This document shows positions 17,782-26,998 of a stretch of DNA of 49,825 nt, piece by piece (within the stretch, counting starts at the first letter, position 1; each line of letters starts with the position of its first letter). This DNA comes from Pseudomonas saliphila (lineage in GTDB: Bacteria > Pseudomonadota > Gammaproteobacteria > Pseudomonadales > Pseudomonadaceae), in contig NZ_VTVA01000004.1 of assembly GCF_008638345.1 (NCBI RefSeq), forward strand, positions 301,003 to 350,827, read 5' to 3'. The position numbers and the translations under genes are program-made. The notes under the pieces were generated by a model. That model saw only the letters and a list, made by a program, of their open reading frames with translations. It had not been told where the DNA came from and did not search any database.

Positions 17782-18543
17782 TTACCAGCCTCCCGAAGCG
17801 CCACCGCCTCCGAAGCCACCGCCACCACCACCAAAACCGCCGCCGCCCATACCGCCGCCACCGCGACCGCCGCCCATACCGCCGAGCAAGGCACCGGCCA
17901 ACATCGCAGCTCCCAGCCGACGTCCACCACCGCCGCCCCGCCCGCCGCCACCGATGAGGCCAAGGAAGATGAACAGCAGCAGGATAAAGATGCCGACAGG
18001 GGGTTGTTCCGATTCAGGACCGCCTGAGCGGGGTGCAGCGACGCGAAGCGGATCGCCGCCAAGCACCTGCACTATCGCCTCGGCGCCTTCGACAATACCG
18101 CGCTCGAACTGCCCCTGCTGAAATGCGGGTGTGATGATGCTATTGATGATCACTGACGACTGCGCGTCGGTCAGACGCCCTTCGAGGCCATAGCCAACTT
18201 CAATACGCAGGCGACGATCATCACGCGCCACAATCAGCAACGCACCGTTATCCTCCCCGGCCTGGCCAATGCCCCACTTGCGGCCCAGCTCAACACCGAA
18301 TTCCTCGATGCTACGGCCTTCGAGACTCGGGATAGTGACCACCACAACCTGCTCGGTGGTCGCTTCCTCATGCCCCGCCAGCATTTGGGTGATGCGCGCC
18401 TCAGCCTGGGTGTCAAGCATCTCTGCCTGATCGACTACCCTGCCAGTCAACTCCGGCAACGTCAGCTCACCTGCCTGTTCTTGCGCAGCGAGCCCGCATG
18501 CCCAAAGGAGCAAGCCCAGTACAACGGTAAAACGCACGCTCAT
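17782..18543 (-). CDS. TPM-domain protein, YgcG type, with Gly-rich tail
   Basis: A 253-residue protein with a signal peptide (MSVRFTVVLGLLLWACGLAA), a periplasmic TPM domain (LPELTGRVVDQAEML start; DNGALLIVARDDRRLRIEVG core), one membrane helix (residues ~180-197), and a tail of about 55 residues that is almost only glycine, ending in GGW. Such tails are usual in YgcG relatives. Its ATG overlaps the end of lemA by four bases. The Gly-rich tail may be flexible or promote assembly; that is inference. Confidence 0.85.
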   Translation of the reverse strand: MSVRFTVVLGLLLWACGLAAQEQAGELTLPELTGRVVDQAEMLDTQAEARITQMLAGHEEATTEQVVVVTIPSLEGRSIEEFGVELGRKWGIGQAGEDNGALLIVARDDRRLRIEVGYGLEGRLTDAQSSVIINSIITPAFQQGQFERGIVEGAEAIVQVLGGDPLRVAAPRSGGPESEQPPVGIFILLLFIFLGLIGGGGRGGGGGRRLGAAMLAGALLGGMGGGRGGGGMGGGGFGGGGGGFGGGGASGGW

Positions 18544-19148
18544 TCGAACTGCACTTGCGGCGCCTGTTCGGCGTTCTCAGTGGTTGCCTCGAAATTCTCA
18601 CGTAACGGCAGATCGCTATACATGATGGTGTGCCAGATCCGACCCGGGAAGGTGCGAATCTCGGTGTTATATTGCTCAACGGCGGTGACATAGTCGCGAC
18701 GCGCTACTGAAATCCGGTTCTCGGTGCCTTCCAGCTGAGATTGCAGAGCCAGAAAGTTCTGATTGGATTTCAGATCGGGATAACGCTCGGAAACAGCCAT
18801 CAGGCGGCTGAGCGCACCAGTGAGCTGCGATTGTGCCTGTTCGAAGGCGCGCATCTTCTCCGGGTCGTCCAGGTCATCTGCACTGATTTGAATCGAGGTC
18901 GCTTTGGAGCGCGCCTCGGTCACGGCAGTGAGGGTTTCTTGTTCCTGACGGGCGAAGCCTTTTACGGTCTCTACGAGATTCGGAATCAGGTCGGCACGAC
19001 GCTGATACTGGTTCTCGACCTGTGCCCAGGCCGACTTCACCTGTTCATCAAGGGTGGGGATCTTATTGATGCCGCACCCTGCGACCAGAGAGGTCATCAA
19101 CATGATGACAGCCAGTTTCAGGGTGTACTGATAGCGCTTTATTAGCAT
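18540..19148 (-). CDS. lemA: LemA family lipoprotein
   Basis: A 202-residue LemA protein with a lipoprotein signal peptide ending in LVAGC, a helical domain starting VKSAWAQVENQYQRRADLIP, and the family's LVETVKGFA and LMAVSERYPDLKSNQNF segments. The frame is open from GTG 19178, but the ATG at 19148 begins the signal peptide properly. LemA proteins are membrane-associated helical proteins of unknown function, commonly beside TPM-domain genes as here. This is the LemA of the TPM cluster and should not be confused with the GacS kinase once also called LemA. Confidence 0.9.
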   Translation of the reverse strand: MLIKRYQYTLKLAVIMLMTSLVAGCGINKIPTLDEQVKSAWAQVENQYQRRADLIPNLVETVKGFARQEQETLTAVTEARSKATSIQISADDLDDPEKMRAFEQAQSQLTGALSRLMAVSERYPDLKSNQNFLALQSQLEGTENRISVARRDYVTAVEQYNTEIRTFPGRIWHTIMYSDLPLRENFEATTENAEQAPQVQFE

Positions 19149-19254
19149 GATCGTCCGTCCGTCAGAGTTCGCAGTCACATAGAGTCAGTCAAAGAGTCAC
19201 GTTAAGAGTCACCTTAACAGAGACTATCCGCCGCTGTGTGAGTTCGGGGAGTCT

Positions 19255-19572
19255 TCAGTGCCAGGCGTCAACCAGCGGTTCGGCTTCAGCGCTTTCGATC
19301 TCCGGGCGCTGGCGCAGCCAGGTAACCACGGCCTCGCGATCCTCATCGGTGGCAGAGCCGGGGCCGGACTTGCAGATAAACCCACCGCCTACCCAACCGC
19401 CGAATTCGAGTCCGCGCGGAGCAATGACTTCTCCGATCAGCGCGTCAATCAGCGCGTCTGCCTGTTCATCATTCAATGTTTCTTTGGGCGTCGCGGAAAA
19501 ATTGAAACCCATTTCCTGGAATTCATCGACGCGCATTTTCTTCCGGAGGCGGCGGCTGCGTTGGCTAGTCAT
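19255..19572 (-). CDS. yggL: YggL family ribosome-associated protein
   Basis: A 105-residue protein that begins SQRSRRLRKKMRVDEFQEMG, a nearly exact match to the YggL (DUF469) N-terminus. YggL binds the 50S ribosomal subunit. The ATG at 19572 (second of a pair ATGATG) gives the family's usual length; the frame continues to 19647 without support. It lies downstream of the CinA-like gene on the same strand. Confidence 0.85.
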   Translation of the reverse strand: MTSQRSRRLRKKMRVDEFQEMGFNFSATPKETLNDEQADALIDALIGEVIAPRGLEFGGWVGGGFICKSGPGSATDEDREAVVTWLRQRPEIESAEAEPLVDAWH

Positions 19573-19643
19573 CATGGTTCTCACTATCTGTCTGGATTCG
19601 CGCCACACTCTATCCGGATGGGGCGCCCGATGCATGTGAATAT

Positions 19644-20387
19644 TCAACCGTTCTTTAACGCCATCAGTAGCTGGCGAAAGCGGTCCATCCCCTGCGCCAC
19701 CCGGCTAGCCTCGCCCTTGAGGCTCAGCTCCACTTCGCGCTTGCCGTCGGCATTGGGCAGACAGGCCAGACGCAGATCCGGAAATTCACCGAGCAACGAC
19801 TCCATCGCAGGGATCAATGGCCCTTCACTGGTATCGGTCAACAACAACGTCTGACTGACCTTAACGCCAGGCGCCTGCAAACCGGCATAGTGATGATCCA
19901 GGACCCATTCCACCATTGACCAGGCCATCTTTGGAAACCCCGGTACGAAATGATGGTGCTGAATGGAAAAGCCCGGGATGCGATTGATCGGATTTGGGAT
20001 GATCTGACTGCCCGCCGGGTATTCACCCATGCGCAGGTGGTGTGGATTGAGTTGCGTACCCAGTTGGGCACGTATTTCGGATTCGGCTTCGGGGTGCAGG
20101 AGGATGTCCACGCCCAGAGCCGCCGCAGCGCATTGCCGCGTCAGATCATCCGGGGTGGCGCCAATTCCGCCAAAGCTGAACACGATGTCACCACTGGCGA
20201 AGGTCTCTACCAGCGTACGGGTGATCAACTCCGGATCGTCGGTGATGGTACGCACCCAGGCCACCTCAAGCCCCCGCTGCTCAAAACGCGGGATCATTGC
20301 CGGAAGGTGCGCGTCCTGCTTGCGGCCGTTAAGTAACTCGTCACCAATCAGAATCAAGCCAAATCGCGGGGCTGTCATATTGCTCAT
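19644..20387 (-). CDS. CinA N-terminal (MoaB/MogA-like) domain protein
   Basis: A 247-residue protein of the competence/damage-inducible CinA group, containing only the molybdopterin-binding-like domain. FGLILIGDELLNGRKQDAH and FSFGGIGATPDDLTRQ are the two signature blocks. The C-terminal nicotinamide-nucleotide deamidase domain of full CinA is absent. Related COG1058 domains act on pyridine nucleotides (ADP-ribose hydrolysis) but this member's reaction is unproved. TGGAG lies 6 bases before the ATG at 20387. Confidence 0.85.
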   Translation of the reverse strand: MSNMTAPRFGLILIGDELLNGRKQDAHLPAMIPRFEQRGLEVAWVRTITDDPELITRTLVETFASGDIVFSFGGIGATPDDLTRQCAAAALGVDILLHPEAESEIRAQLGTQLNPHHLRMGEYPAGSQIIPNPINRIPGFSIQHHHFVPGFPKMAWSMVEWVLDHHYAGLQAPGVKVSQTLLLTDTSEGPLIPAMESLLGEFPDLRLACLPNADGKREVELSLKGEASRVAQGMDRFRQLLMALKNG

Positions 20388-20430
20388 GCGCACTCCAATA
20401 TCAATCAAACCGGTTTCAGCCGCAGCCCGC

Positions 20431-21282
20431 TTAACGGAGCCGCACTCGCAAAGCCTTGCCGCCAGAGGTTTTCTGATCCTCAATGGCAAACTTTTTCGGG
20501 AACGCTTTTATCAGCTCGCTGAGCTTCTTGTAACCATACAATCTGGGATCAAATTCAGGACGCAACTTGCTGATATTGCTGCCGACCGGCCCCAGATTTG
20601 CCCAACCGTCCTCGTCCGAAATATCATCGATCACCTTGGCGATGAACTCCAGCGGCGCCTTGCTTTTACTCTTGGCTGAGGCGGCGGACGGCGGCACAGC
20701 CTCCTTTTGCTGCGTCTTGCTGGACGCCGAACTTGACGGGTCACGCGCCGATGCGAGCTCAGGATCGCGCTCGGCCGCATCCGCATGGCCTGCCGGCACT
20801 TCACGCAGGATTTCCGTATAAATGAACTTGTCGCAGGCGAACACAAAGGGTGACGGCGTCTTCTTCTCCCCGAAACCGTATACCACCAGTCCCTCCTCTC
20901 TCAGCCGTGCGGCCAGGCGGGTGAAATCGCTGTCGCTTGAAACCAGACAGAAGCCATCAAAGCGACCGGTATACAGCAGGTCCATCGCATCAATGATCAA
21001 CGAGCTGTCGGTCGCGTTCTTGCCTTTGGTATAGGCAAATTGCTGTATGGGCTGGATTGAATAGTCGAGCAGCACTTTTTTCCAGCTTCCAAGCTGCGGC
21101 GCGGTCCAGTCGCCATAGATGCGCTTGACGCTGGCGACCCCGTATTTGGCGACCTCCTCAAAGATCCCATCGATAATCGCCGCCTGCGCATTATCCGCAT
21201 CGATGAGCACCGCCAGGCGCTTCTGCGCCTCGTCGTTGTCAGGGCGTGTCAAATGGCGACTGGTGTGTGTTCTGTAATCCAT
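20431..21282 (-). CDS. NYN-domain RNase-like protein with C-terminal LOTUS (OST-HTH) domain
   Basis: A 283-residue protein. Residues ~20-165 form a NYN (PIN-like) domain with the acidic marks LAVLIDADNAQ, TDSSLIIDAMDLL and FCLVSSDSDFTRLA, which supply the metal-binding Asp residues of a ribonuclease. After a low-complexity Ala/Ser/Lys linker, residues ~215-283 form a LOTUS/OST-HTH domain (FIAKVIDDISDEDGWANLG). LOTUS domains bind RNA, including G-quadruplexes. The frame runs open to 21543, but the ATG at 21282 starts the conserved part. It is divergent from a DEAD-box helicase 188 bases away. Confidence 0.85.
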   Translation of the reverse strand: MDYRTHTSRHLTRPDNDEAQKRLAVLIDADNAQAAIIDGIFEEVAKYGVASVKRIYGDWTAPQLGSWKKVLLDYSIQPIQQFAYTKGKNATDSSLIIDAMDLLYTGRFDGFCLVSSDSDFTRLAARLREEGLVVYGFGEKKTPSPFVFACDKFIYTEILREVPAGHADAAERDPELASARDPSSSASSKTQQKEAVPPSAASAKSKSKAPLEFIAKVIDDISDEDGWANLGPVGSNISKLRPEFDPRLYGYKKLSELIKAFPKKFAIEDQKTSGGKALRVRLR

Positions 21283-21470
21283 GATGATTTCTCTGATTGA
21301 CGAGTTCGCCGCGGTGGAACGGGCCAGATACGTCCCTTTCCAGCCGGCTGTTGGCAGCGGCCTGTCACCTATAGTGCCATAGCGATTCATGAGCGCCACG
21401 CTGGAAAGCAGAGACGCTACAGGGCGTGGGCGGGTAAACTCGAGACTACTCCCGTTCCAAAGGTACCCGG

Positions 21471-22850
21471 ATGACTTTCGCCTCGCTCGGTCTGTTTGAG
21501 CCCCTGTTGAAAACATTGACCAGCCTGAACTATCAGACGCCAACGCCTTTGCAACTGCAAAGTATCCCCGCGATATTAGGCAACCAGGATCTGATCGCTA
21601 CAGCGCAGACCGGCACCGGTAAAACAGCCGGCTTTGCGTTGCCGATATTGCAACGCCTGACACTCGCAGGTGCGCCAGTGAGCGCCAATTCGGTGCGCGC
21701 GCTGATTCTGGTGCCCACCCGCGAATTGGCCGAACAGGTACACCGGAGCATCCAGACCTATGGCCAGAATCTGCCGCTGCGCTCACTGGCTGTGTATGGC
21801 GGCGTCTCAATCAATCCGCAGATGATGGGCTTGCGCAAGGGCGTCGATGTGCTGGTGGCGACACCTGGGCGTCTGCTCGACCTGCACCGCCAGAATGCCG
21901 TTCGCTTCCGCCAGCTGGATATCCTGGTTCTGGATGAAGCAGACCGCATGCTCGATCTGGGCTTTTCCAGCGAACTCAACGAACTGATCGCGGTACTGCC
22001 GAAGCAACGTCAGACGCTGCTGTTCTCGGCGACCTTCTCCCAACGGCTTGAACGGCTCGCCGTGCAGGTTTCCAGGGCTCCCCAGCGTATCGCAGTCAGT
22101 ACGCGCAACGCCGCAGCCAGCACTATTGCGCAGTGGCTGGTGCCGGTGGACCGCAAACGCAAGACCGAGCTGTTCCTGCATCTATTAAAGGATAGACAGT
22201 GGGGACAGGTGCTCGCATTTGTAAATACCCGCAAAGGAGCAGAGCAGCTGGTCCAGGCGGTGCAGGCCATCGGCATCAGTGTCGAGACGATACATGGCGA
22301 CAAGCGACAGCCCACCCGGCTGCGCGCGCTGGAGCGATTCAAGGCTGGCGAGATCCAGGTACTGATAGCCACCAGCGTTGCGGCGCGGGGGCTGGATATC
22401 GAGGATTTACCCCTGGTAGTCAACATCGACTTGCCCCTTACCGCGGCAGACTATGTGCACCGGATTGGCAGAACGGGCCGCGCCGGCGCTGCGGGCGAGG
22501 CTGTTTCATTGGTCAGCGCGGATGAGGTCTCGCAACTGGCGGCCATCGAATCGCTGCTCGGTGAGGTCCTGACGCGCCATGAAGAGCCACACTTTATCGC
22601 AGAGCATCGACTCCCGGTCACAACAGCGGATGGTCTGATTCGCAAGAAACCTAAGAAGCCGAAGAAGCCCAAAATACCAAGACAGGAAGCTCAACCGAGC
22701 CCATCAGCACCCGAGGCAACCAGCGCGGCGCGCAGCAGAATACACCTGGGGGACTGGTTTACGGATGCGCCGGGCACTGAACCGAAGCCAGCCGCGCCCC
22801 CTTCCAAGGCCGCCAAACCTGCACCCGCCCGCCGTCCACCGCGGTCATAG
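21471..22850 (+). CDS. rhlE: RhlE-type DEAD-box RNA helicase
   Basis: A 459-residue ATP-dependent RNA helicase. It has the Q motif (TPLQLQSIP), motif I AQTGTGKT, motif II VLDEADRM, motif III SAT, motif V SVAARGLDI and motif VI HRIGRTGRAG. The last ~75 residues are a basic, proline-rich tail (KKPKKPKKPKIPR), the usual RNA-binding extension in the RhlE group. Such enzymes remodel RNA in ribosome assembly and decay. It is transcribed away from the NYN-LOTUS gene. Confidence 0.9.
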   Translation: MTFASLGLFEPLLKTLTSLNYQTPTPLQLQSIPAILGNQDLIATAQTGTGKTAGFALPILQRLTLAGAPVSANSVRALILVPTRELAEQVHRSIQTYGQNLPLRSLAVYGGVSINPQMMGLRKGVDVLVATPGRLLDLHRQNAVRFRQLDILVLDEADRMLDLGFSSELNELIAVLPKQRQTLLFSATFSQRLERLAVQVSRAPQRIAVSTRNAAASTIAQWLVPVDRKRKTELFLHLLKDRQWGQVLAFVNTRKGAEQLVQAVQAIGISVETIHGDKRQPTRLRALERFKAGEIQVLIATSVAARGLDIEDLPLVVNIDLPLTAADYVHRIGRTGRAGAAGEAVSLVSADEVSQLAAIESLLGEVLTRHEEPHFIAEHRLPVTTADGLIRKKPKKPKKPKIPRQEAQPSPSAPEATSAARSRIHLGDWFTDAPGTEPKPAAPPSKAAKPAPARRPPRS

Positions 22851-22877
22851 AAGGAGTACAGGCCTTAACGCTCACCT

Positions 22878-24161
22878 TCACGGCTGTAATCGAACCTCAA
22901 TGCGCTGATTCTGGCGTGCGATGGCATTCCAGTCTCCGGCGAGCAGAAAATCGTCCATTTCCGGGTATTCAACAAGCGGTTCTGGCTGCTCGGCAGGTTT
23001 GGCTATCAGACGGATGCGGCTACCTTCGACGAGGGGGTCCCGATTAGCAAAGTTGGCGAAACCCATGGAGAACAGCTCTGTGCTTCGGCCCCAGCGAGCG
23101 GCCTCAACACCAAACAGCTCGCAATCGCCCAGCGGCAAATTATCCGGCGCCAAGACCATTTCGCCGCGGTCATTCTGCACCAGGCAGAAGTCCCCAACGT
23201 GCGCGGTCAGGTGGATAACGCCCTGAAAACCGCCACCATGCAGCATCTGTATCAGTTCACTGACAAAGCTGAGCCGACGATCATTGAAGGGGATCTCATC
23301 CGGGCCATACTGCCCCTCGCGATTCAATGCCCATTCCAATCCGCGCAGCAAGGACTCCTTCTCATGCTCCGCGCGACCACGCTGTTGCGCCAGCGCGCCC
23401 AGCAGCACGCTGCCCTGCTCAGCACCGGTGCCAGGATTACTGAGTTCAGCAACAGGCCCGGCCTGGGCGTCCGGGTCTCCCAGTAGAATGTTATAGGTCA
23501 AAATCATCAATACCGCGCCTAACACCACACCACCAATCAACCAGGGCCAACCGTGTTGCACCGGCGCCTCAGGTGGTGGCGTTTGAATCTCGTCAAAGAA
23601 GCGCCGCAAATCCGACTTCAAACTTTGATGCAAGCGGCTTACTTGCTGCTCAAGCTGCGGCTTGAGCAGCTCGATCATGGCTTCGTCCGCTGCTTCGCGC
23701 GCCAGGCTGGTTATCTCCAGCGGCGGGCTGGCCGGTACTGTTGCAGGCGCGTCGGGTTGGTCGGGCTCCTCCGCTGCGGTGCCGATCAGCCGCAGTGCGC
23801 CGAGTACCACCTCCAGATCGGCCGCCTTTACCTCCTTGGGCAGTACACCCACAGCGCCCAGCGCACGCGCCTGCCCCAGGAACAATTCCTCACCGTCCTT
23901 CGAGGTGTACATCATGATCGGAATTAGCGCGGTGGCCGGATCACGCTTGATGATTGCGACAGCCTCAAGACCATCCATGCCGGGCATCATGTGATCCATG
24001 AAAATCGCATGGGGCTTGTTATAGACAAGGTATTCGAGGGCATCCTCTGCGGACTCTACTTCATCCACGATGATGCCGTGTTCCTCGAGGAGCCGTTTCA
24101 GGACAAGACGGGCCGACCGGGAATCGTCGACCACCAATGCGCGTTTAGAAGCCATGGCCAT
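22878..24161 (-). CDS. Receiver-domain protein with membrane helix and C-terminal domain
   Basis: A 427-residue protein. Residues 5-125 are a CheY-like receiver with acidic pair Asp12-Asp13, phosphoacceptor Asp56 (IFMDHMMPGMDG), Thr86 and Lys109. A Pro/Ala-rich and coiled linker leads to one membrane helix (WLIGGVVLGAVLMILTYNIL, about 228-247) and a periplasmic domain ending DWNAIARQNQRIEVRL, which resembles the end of OmpA-like domains. A receiver joined to a membrane anchor without kinase or DNA-binding domain is unusual. The start is ATG 24161 or 24155. It is paralogous to the gene at 25951-26631, with which it flanks the DUF1329 gene. Confidence 0.75.
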   Translation of the reverse strand: MAMASKRALVVDDSRSARLVLKRLLEEHGIIVDEVESAEDALEYLVYNKPHAIFMDHMMPGMDGLEAVAIIKRDPATALIPIMMYTSKDGEELFLGQARALGAVGVLPKEVKAADLEVVLGALRLIGTAAEEPDQPDAPATVPASPPLEITSLAREAADEAMIELLKPQLEQQVSRLHQSLKSDLRRFFDEIQTPPPEAPVQHGWPWLIGGVVLGAVLMILTYNILLGDPDAQAGPVAELSNPGTGAEQGSVLLGALAQQRGRAEHEKESLLRGLEWALNREGQYGPDEIPFNDRRLSFVSELIQMLHGGGFQGVIHLTAHVGDFCLVQNDRGEMVLAPDNLPLGDCELFGVEAARWGRSTELFSMGFANFANRDPLVEGSRIRLIAKPAEQPEPLVEYPEMDDFLLAGDWNAIARQNQRIEVRLQP

Positions 24162-24554
24162 ATCCGCTTTTGAGCTGGCATCAGGCGCGTTGCCCGATGG
24201 CGTATTATTTCCGCCAGCATAGGGAACGCGCCGGTTACCGGCACACACCTTGTTGTAAATCTGTGACGGTGTGCGCGACCGAAATACCGCCCTGGAACAG
24301 AATCGTGATCACTATAAAAATGCTATCGCCTGTATGGGGTAATGGCGAAAAGTCTCGTCCGGCTGGGTTGGCAATACAGCGAGACGGGGGATTTGTATGG
24401 TTTTTGTAGCCGAGCCATTATCCGCCGCCATTGCCGGATACAATTCGCCCGCGAACGGTCCCTAGGACAGGTTCGACGCACGATCAAATTGTTTCATGGC
24501 GAGGCGAACATGGCTTTCCGTTCTCCGGAGAGGATGCTCGTAAAGGAGAAAATA
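24162..24554. other. Divergent intergenic region, receiver gene / DUF1329
   Basis: No gene is seen in this 393-base region. The open frame that begins at 24342 is only the upstream part of the DUF1329 frame and lacks a ribosome site. Divergent promoters are expected here; CTATAAAAAT near 24312 is the only promoter-like element noted. Confidence 0.4.
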
Positions 24555-25892
24555 ATGTACAGGAAGTTTGGCATAGCATTGCTGGCTGTATTCATCGGGC
24601 AGGCACAGGCCAAGGTTGACCCCGAGCAGGCCGCGCGCCTGGGTCAGGATCTGACACCCCTTGGAGCCGAGCGCGCGGGTAACGCCGCCGGCACCATTCC
24701 GGAATGGACCGGGGGTGTGAAACCACCCGCTGGTTACCAGTCTGGCATGCACCACCCGGACCCCTACAAGGCCGACGCCGAGTTATATCGGGTCAACAGT
24801 TCCAATATCCAGGAATATGCTGAACAACTCCCGGCCGGCATGCTCGATCTGCTCGAACGCAATCCTGACTATTATCTGCGCGTATTCCCGACTCGCCGCA
24901 GCGCATCGGCTCCGCAACGCATCTACGACGCCACCCGCAAAAACGCAGTGAATGGCGAGTTGATGTCCAACGGTAACGGTGTTGGTGGCGCCGCCGCGGG
25001 CATTCCCTTCCCTATCCCGCAGAGCGGAATGGAAGTTATCTGGAACCACATCCTGCATTACAAAGGCGACCAGAATCACTTCATCAACAGCCAGGCTGTC
25101 GTGATCAACGGCAACAGCAACCTGATCAAGCGCGACCGCGAGATCTATTACGTTTACGGCCGCGAAGACATGACCGAAGCGGATCTGAACAACACTCTGC
25201 TGTACTACAAGTATGTCGTCACCGCCCCGGCCAAGTTATCAGGCACCTCCCTGGTCGTGCAGGATCCGATGGATCAGGTGCTGACGACCCGCCGCGCCTG
25301 GCGCTATAGCCCGGACAATCGTCGGGTACGCCGCCTGCCATCACTGGCCTACGACTCGGTCCAGCCTGATACCAGCGGCCTGGCGACTGCCGATGTGGTG
25401 GATTCATACAACGGCGCTCCCGATCGTTATGACTGGACGCTGGTCGGCAAGCGCGAAATGCTGGTGCCCTACAACAGCTATGCGGTGCATCAGCAGGGCA
25501 TCCCGTACGACAACATCATCCAGCCGAAAACCCTCAATTCGGAGTTGCTGCGCTACGAATTGCATCGCGTGTGGGTGGTTGACGCTCAGCTGAGATTCGG
25601 CCTGCGCCATCCCTATGAGAGTCGTCGTTTTTATATCGATGAGGACAGTTGGCAAATCCTTGCGGTGGATCTGCGTGACAAGGATGGCGACCTGATTGGT
25701 CTGCAGGAAAGTCACCCGATCAACTACTACGAGGTGCCCATGTTCAGCAGTACCCTCGAAACGCTGTATCACTTGAAGACCGGTGATTATTTCGCAGATG
25801 GGCTGGATAACAACGAACCCATGTACGACTTCGGCGTCGACCTCGATCCGAGGGATTTCTCGCCGCAGGCGCTACGTCGCGCCGGGAACTAG
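24555..25892 (+). CDS. DUF1329 outer-membrane-associated protein
   Basis: A 445-residue protein with a signal peptide (MYRKFGIALLAVFIGQAQA) and the DUF1329 start LGQDLTPLGAERAGNAAG followed by IPEWTGG. The family is common in pseudomonads, often annotated as outer-membrane lipoprotein-sorting-like, and is found near RND-type or Mce-like transport genes; its function is unproved. AAAGGAG lies 7 bases before the ATG, which fixes the start against the longer frame from 24342. It is flanked on both sides by paralogous receiver genes on the other strand. Confidence 0.85.
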   Translation: MYRKFGIALLAVFIGQAQAKVDPEQAARLGQDLTPLGAERAGNAAGTIPEWTGGVKPPAGYQSGMHHPDPYKADAELYRVNSSNIQEYAEQLPAGMLDLLERNPDYYLRVFPTRRSASAPQRIYDATRKNAVNGELMSNGNGVGGAAAGIPFPIPQSGMEVIWNHILHYKGDQNHFINSQAVVINGNSNLIKRDREIYYVYGREDMTEADLNNTLLYYKYVVTAPAKLSGTSLVVQDPMDQVLTTRRAWRYSPDNRRVRRLPSLAYDSVQPDTSGLATADVVDSYNGAPDRYDWTLVGKREMLVPYNSYAVHQQGIPYDNIIQPKTLNSELLRYELHRVWVVDAQLRFGLRHPYESRRFYIDEDSWQILAVDLRDKDGDLIGLQESHPINYYEVPMFSSTLETLYHLKTGDYFADGLDNNEPMYDFGVDLDPRDFSPQALRRAGN

Positions 25893-25908
25893 GAAAACAC
25901 AGCCTGCA

Positions 25909-25940
25909 TGCCGTTTCGCTTGCCTCGCAGCGAAACGGCA
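25909..25940. terminator. Perfect 12-bp hairpin between convergent genes
   Basis: TGCCGTTTCGCT and AGCGAAACGGCA pair perfectly around an 8-base loop. The position, 17 bases after DUF1329 and 11 before the end of the second receiver gene, suits a bidirectional terminator. There is no long T-run on either strand. Confidence 0.6.
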
Positions 25941-25950
25941 ACCAACGCTG

Positions 25951-26631
25951 TTAGATCATGGCATAGATCGCAGCTGCCAATGCAGCGCCAATGATCGCCC
26001 CGCCCAACGCAGCCGGCCACAGGCTTTGAACGGGTGAAGTGGCTGGCTTGATCGACTCACGCATAACCTTGAATTCCGATTTGACGATGGACTGCATGCG
26101 CCGTGCATGAGCATCCAGGTGCGGCCGCATAAAGCGGAACATCGCTTCTTCTGCAGCCTCGCGGCCCAGGCTTTGGCCTTCAGCCGCCACAGCCTGCGCC
26201 GCTATGGTTTCGGTTGCCGCCTTCGGCAGCGGCGCCGCCTCCTCTTCCGGCTCCAGCAACCGCAGCGATTCCAGGGCAGCCGCCAGATCCGGCGACTCGA
26301 TACCCTTGGGGATCACGCCGACGGCGCCCAGTGCTCTGGCCTGACCAAGAAAGACGTCGCCACCCTCCTTTGAGGTGTACATCATGATCGGGATCAGCCC
26401 GGTTGCGGGATTGCCCTTGATAATGCGCACGGCCTGGAAACCATCCATGCCCGGCATTGTGTGATCCATGAAAATCGCATGTGGCCTTCGATAGAGAAGA
26501 TACTGCAATGCGTCTTCGGCTGAATCCACCTCATCCACTATGAGTCCGTGCTGTTTCAGCTGGCGTTTCAAGACGTGGCGTGCCGAGCGCGAATCGTCGA
26601 CAATCAAAACCCGTTTAGAACCCATGTCCAT
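25951..26631 (-). CDS. Receiver-domain protein with C-terminal membrane anchor
   Basis: A 226-residue paralogue of the 22878-24161 protein, clearly alike through the receiver (VDDSRSARHVLKR, IFMDHTMPGMDGFQAV, IMMYTSKEG, GAVGVIPKG). It keeps the phospho-Asp, Thr and Lys. It ends with a single hydrophobic helix (AALGGAIIGAALAAAIYAMI) and lacks the periplasmic domain of the longer copy. The tail-anchored topology would place the receiver in the cytoplasm at the membrane. AGGGCAGA precedes the ATG at 26631. Confidence 0.75.
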   Translation of the reverse strand: MDMGSKRVLIVDDSRSARHVLKRQLKQHGLIVDEVDSAEDALQYLLYRRPHAIFMDHTMPGMDGFQAVRIIKGNPATGLIPIMMYTSKEGGDVFLGQARALGAVGVIPKGIESPDLAAALESLRLLEPEEEAAPLPKAATETIAAQAVAAEGQSLGREAAEEAMFRFMRPHLDAHARRMQSIVKSEFKVMRESIKPATSPVQSLWPAALGGAIIGAALAAAIYAMI

Positions 26632-26998
26632 TCTGCCCTTTTCCAGCATCGCGCCTCATGCGCGGTGCAGATCCATATCGCCTAGCATAAAAAATACCTC
26701 CTCTGCAGGCACGGCTGTCTTTCACAAATGTGACGCCGTTATCAAGGATCCGGTTGGCAGTTGAGAACACTTGACGTTAAGAGATTCATCGACAGTATTC
26801 GAAGCCGGATTTTGACGGCTATCGGTCGCCACCGATTTTCAGTACTCACCGTCGATGCAGCAGACGCATTCCATCAAACGCGCACACCGGGTTCGAATGC
26901 CGTGGCGAAAGAGGTATGATCCGAACCGCGGCGTGCGCAAAGTAGCCGCCCGTTTTGCAGGCTCAGGCCTACCTGTCTCATCTATTCGAGGATCTACC
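26632..26998. other. Intergenic region before the DUF2388 gene
   Basis: No gene is supported in these 367 bases. A possible -35 TTGACG (26771-26776) with AGTATT (26794-26799) 17 bases later could drive the plus-strand DUF2388/DUF4105 pair. The fit of the -10 is weak. Confidence 0.35.

Noticed and set aside
17782..18000. GC-rich repeat of short units that could suggest a CRISPR or tandem-repeat array
   Set aside because: It is the glycine-codon run encoding the Gly-rich tail of the YgcG-type protein; there are no regular spacers.
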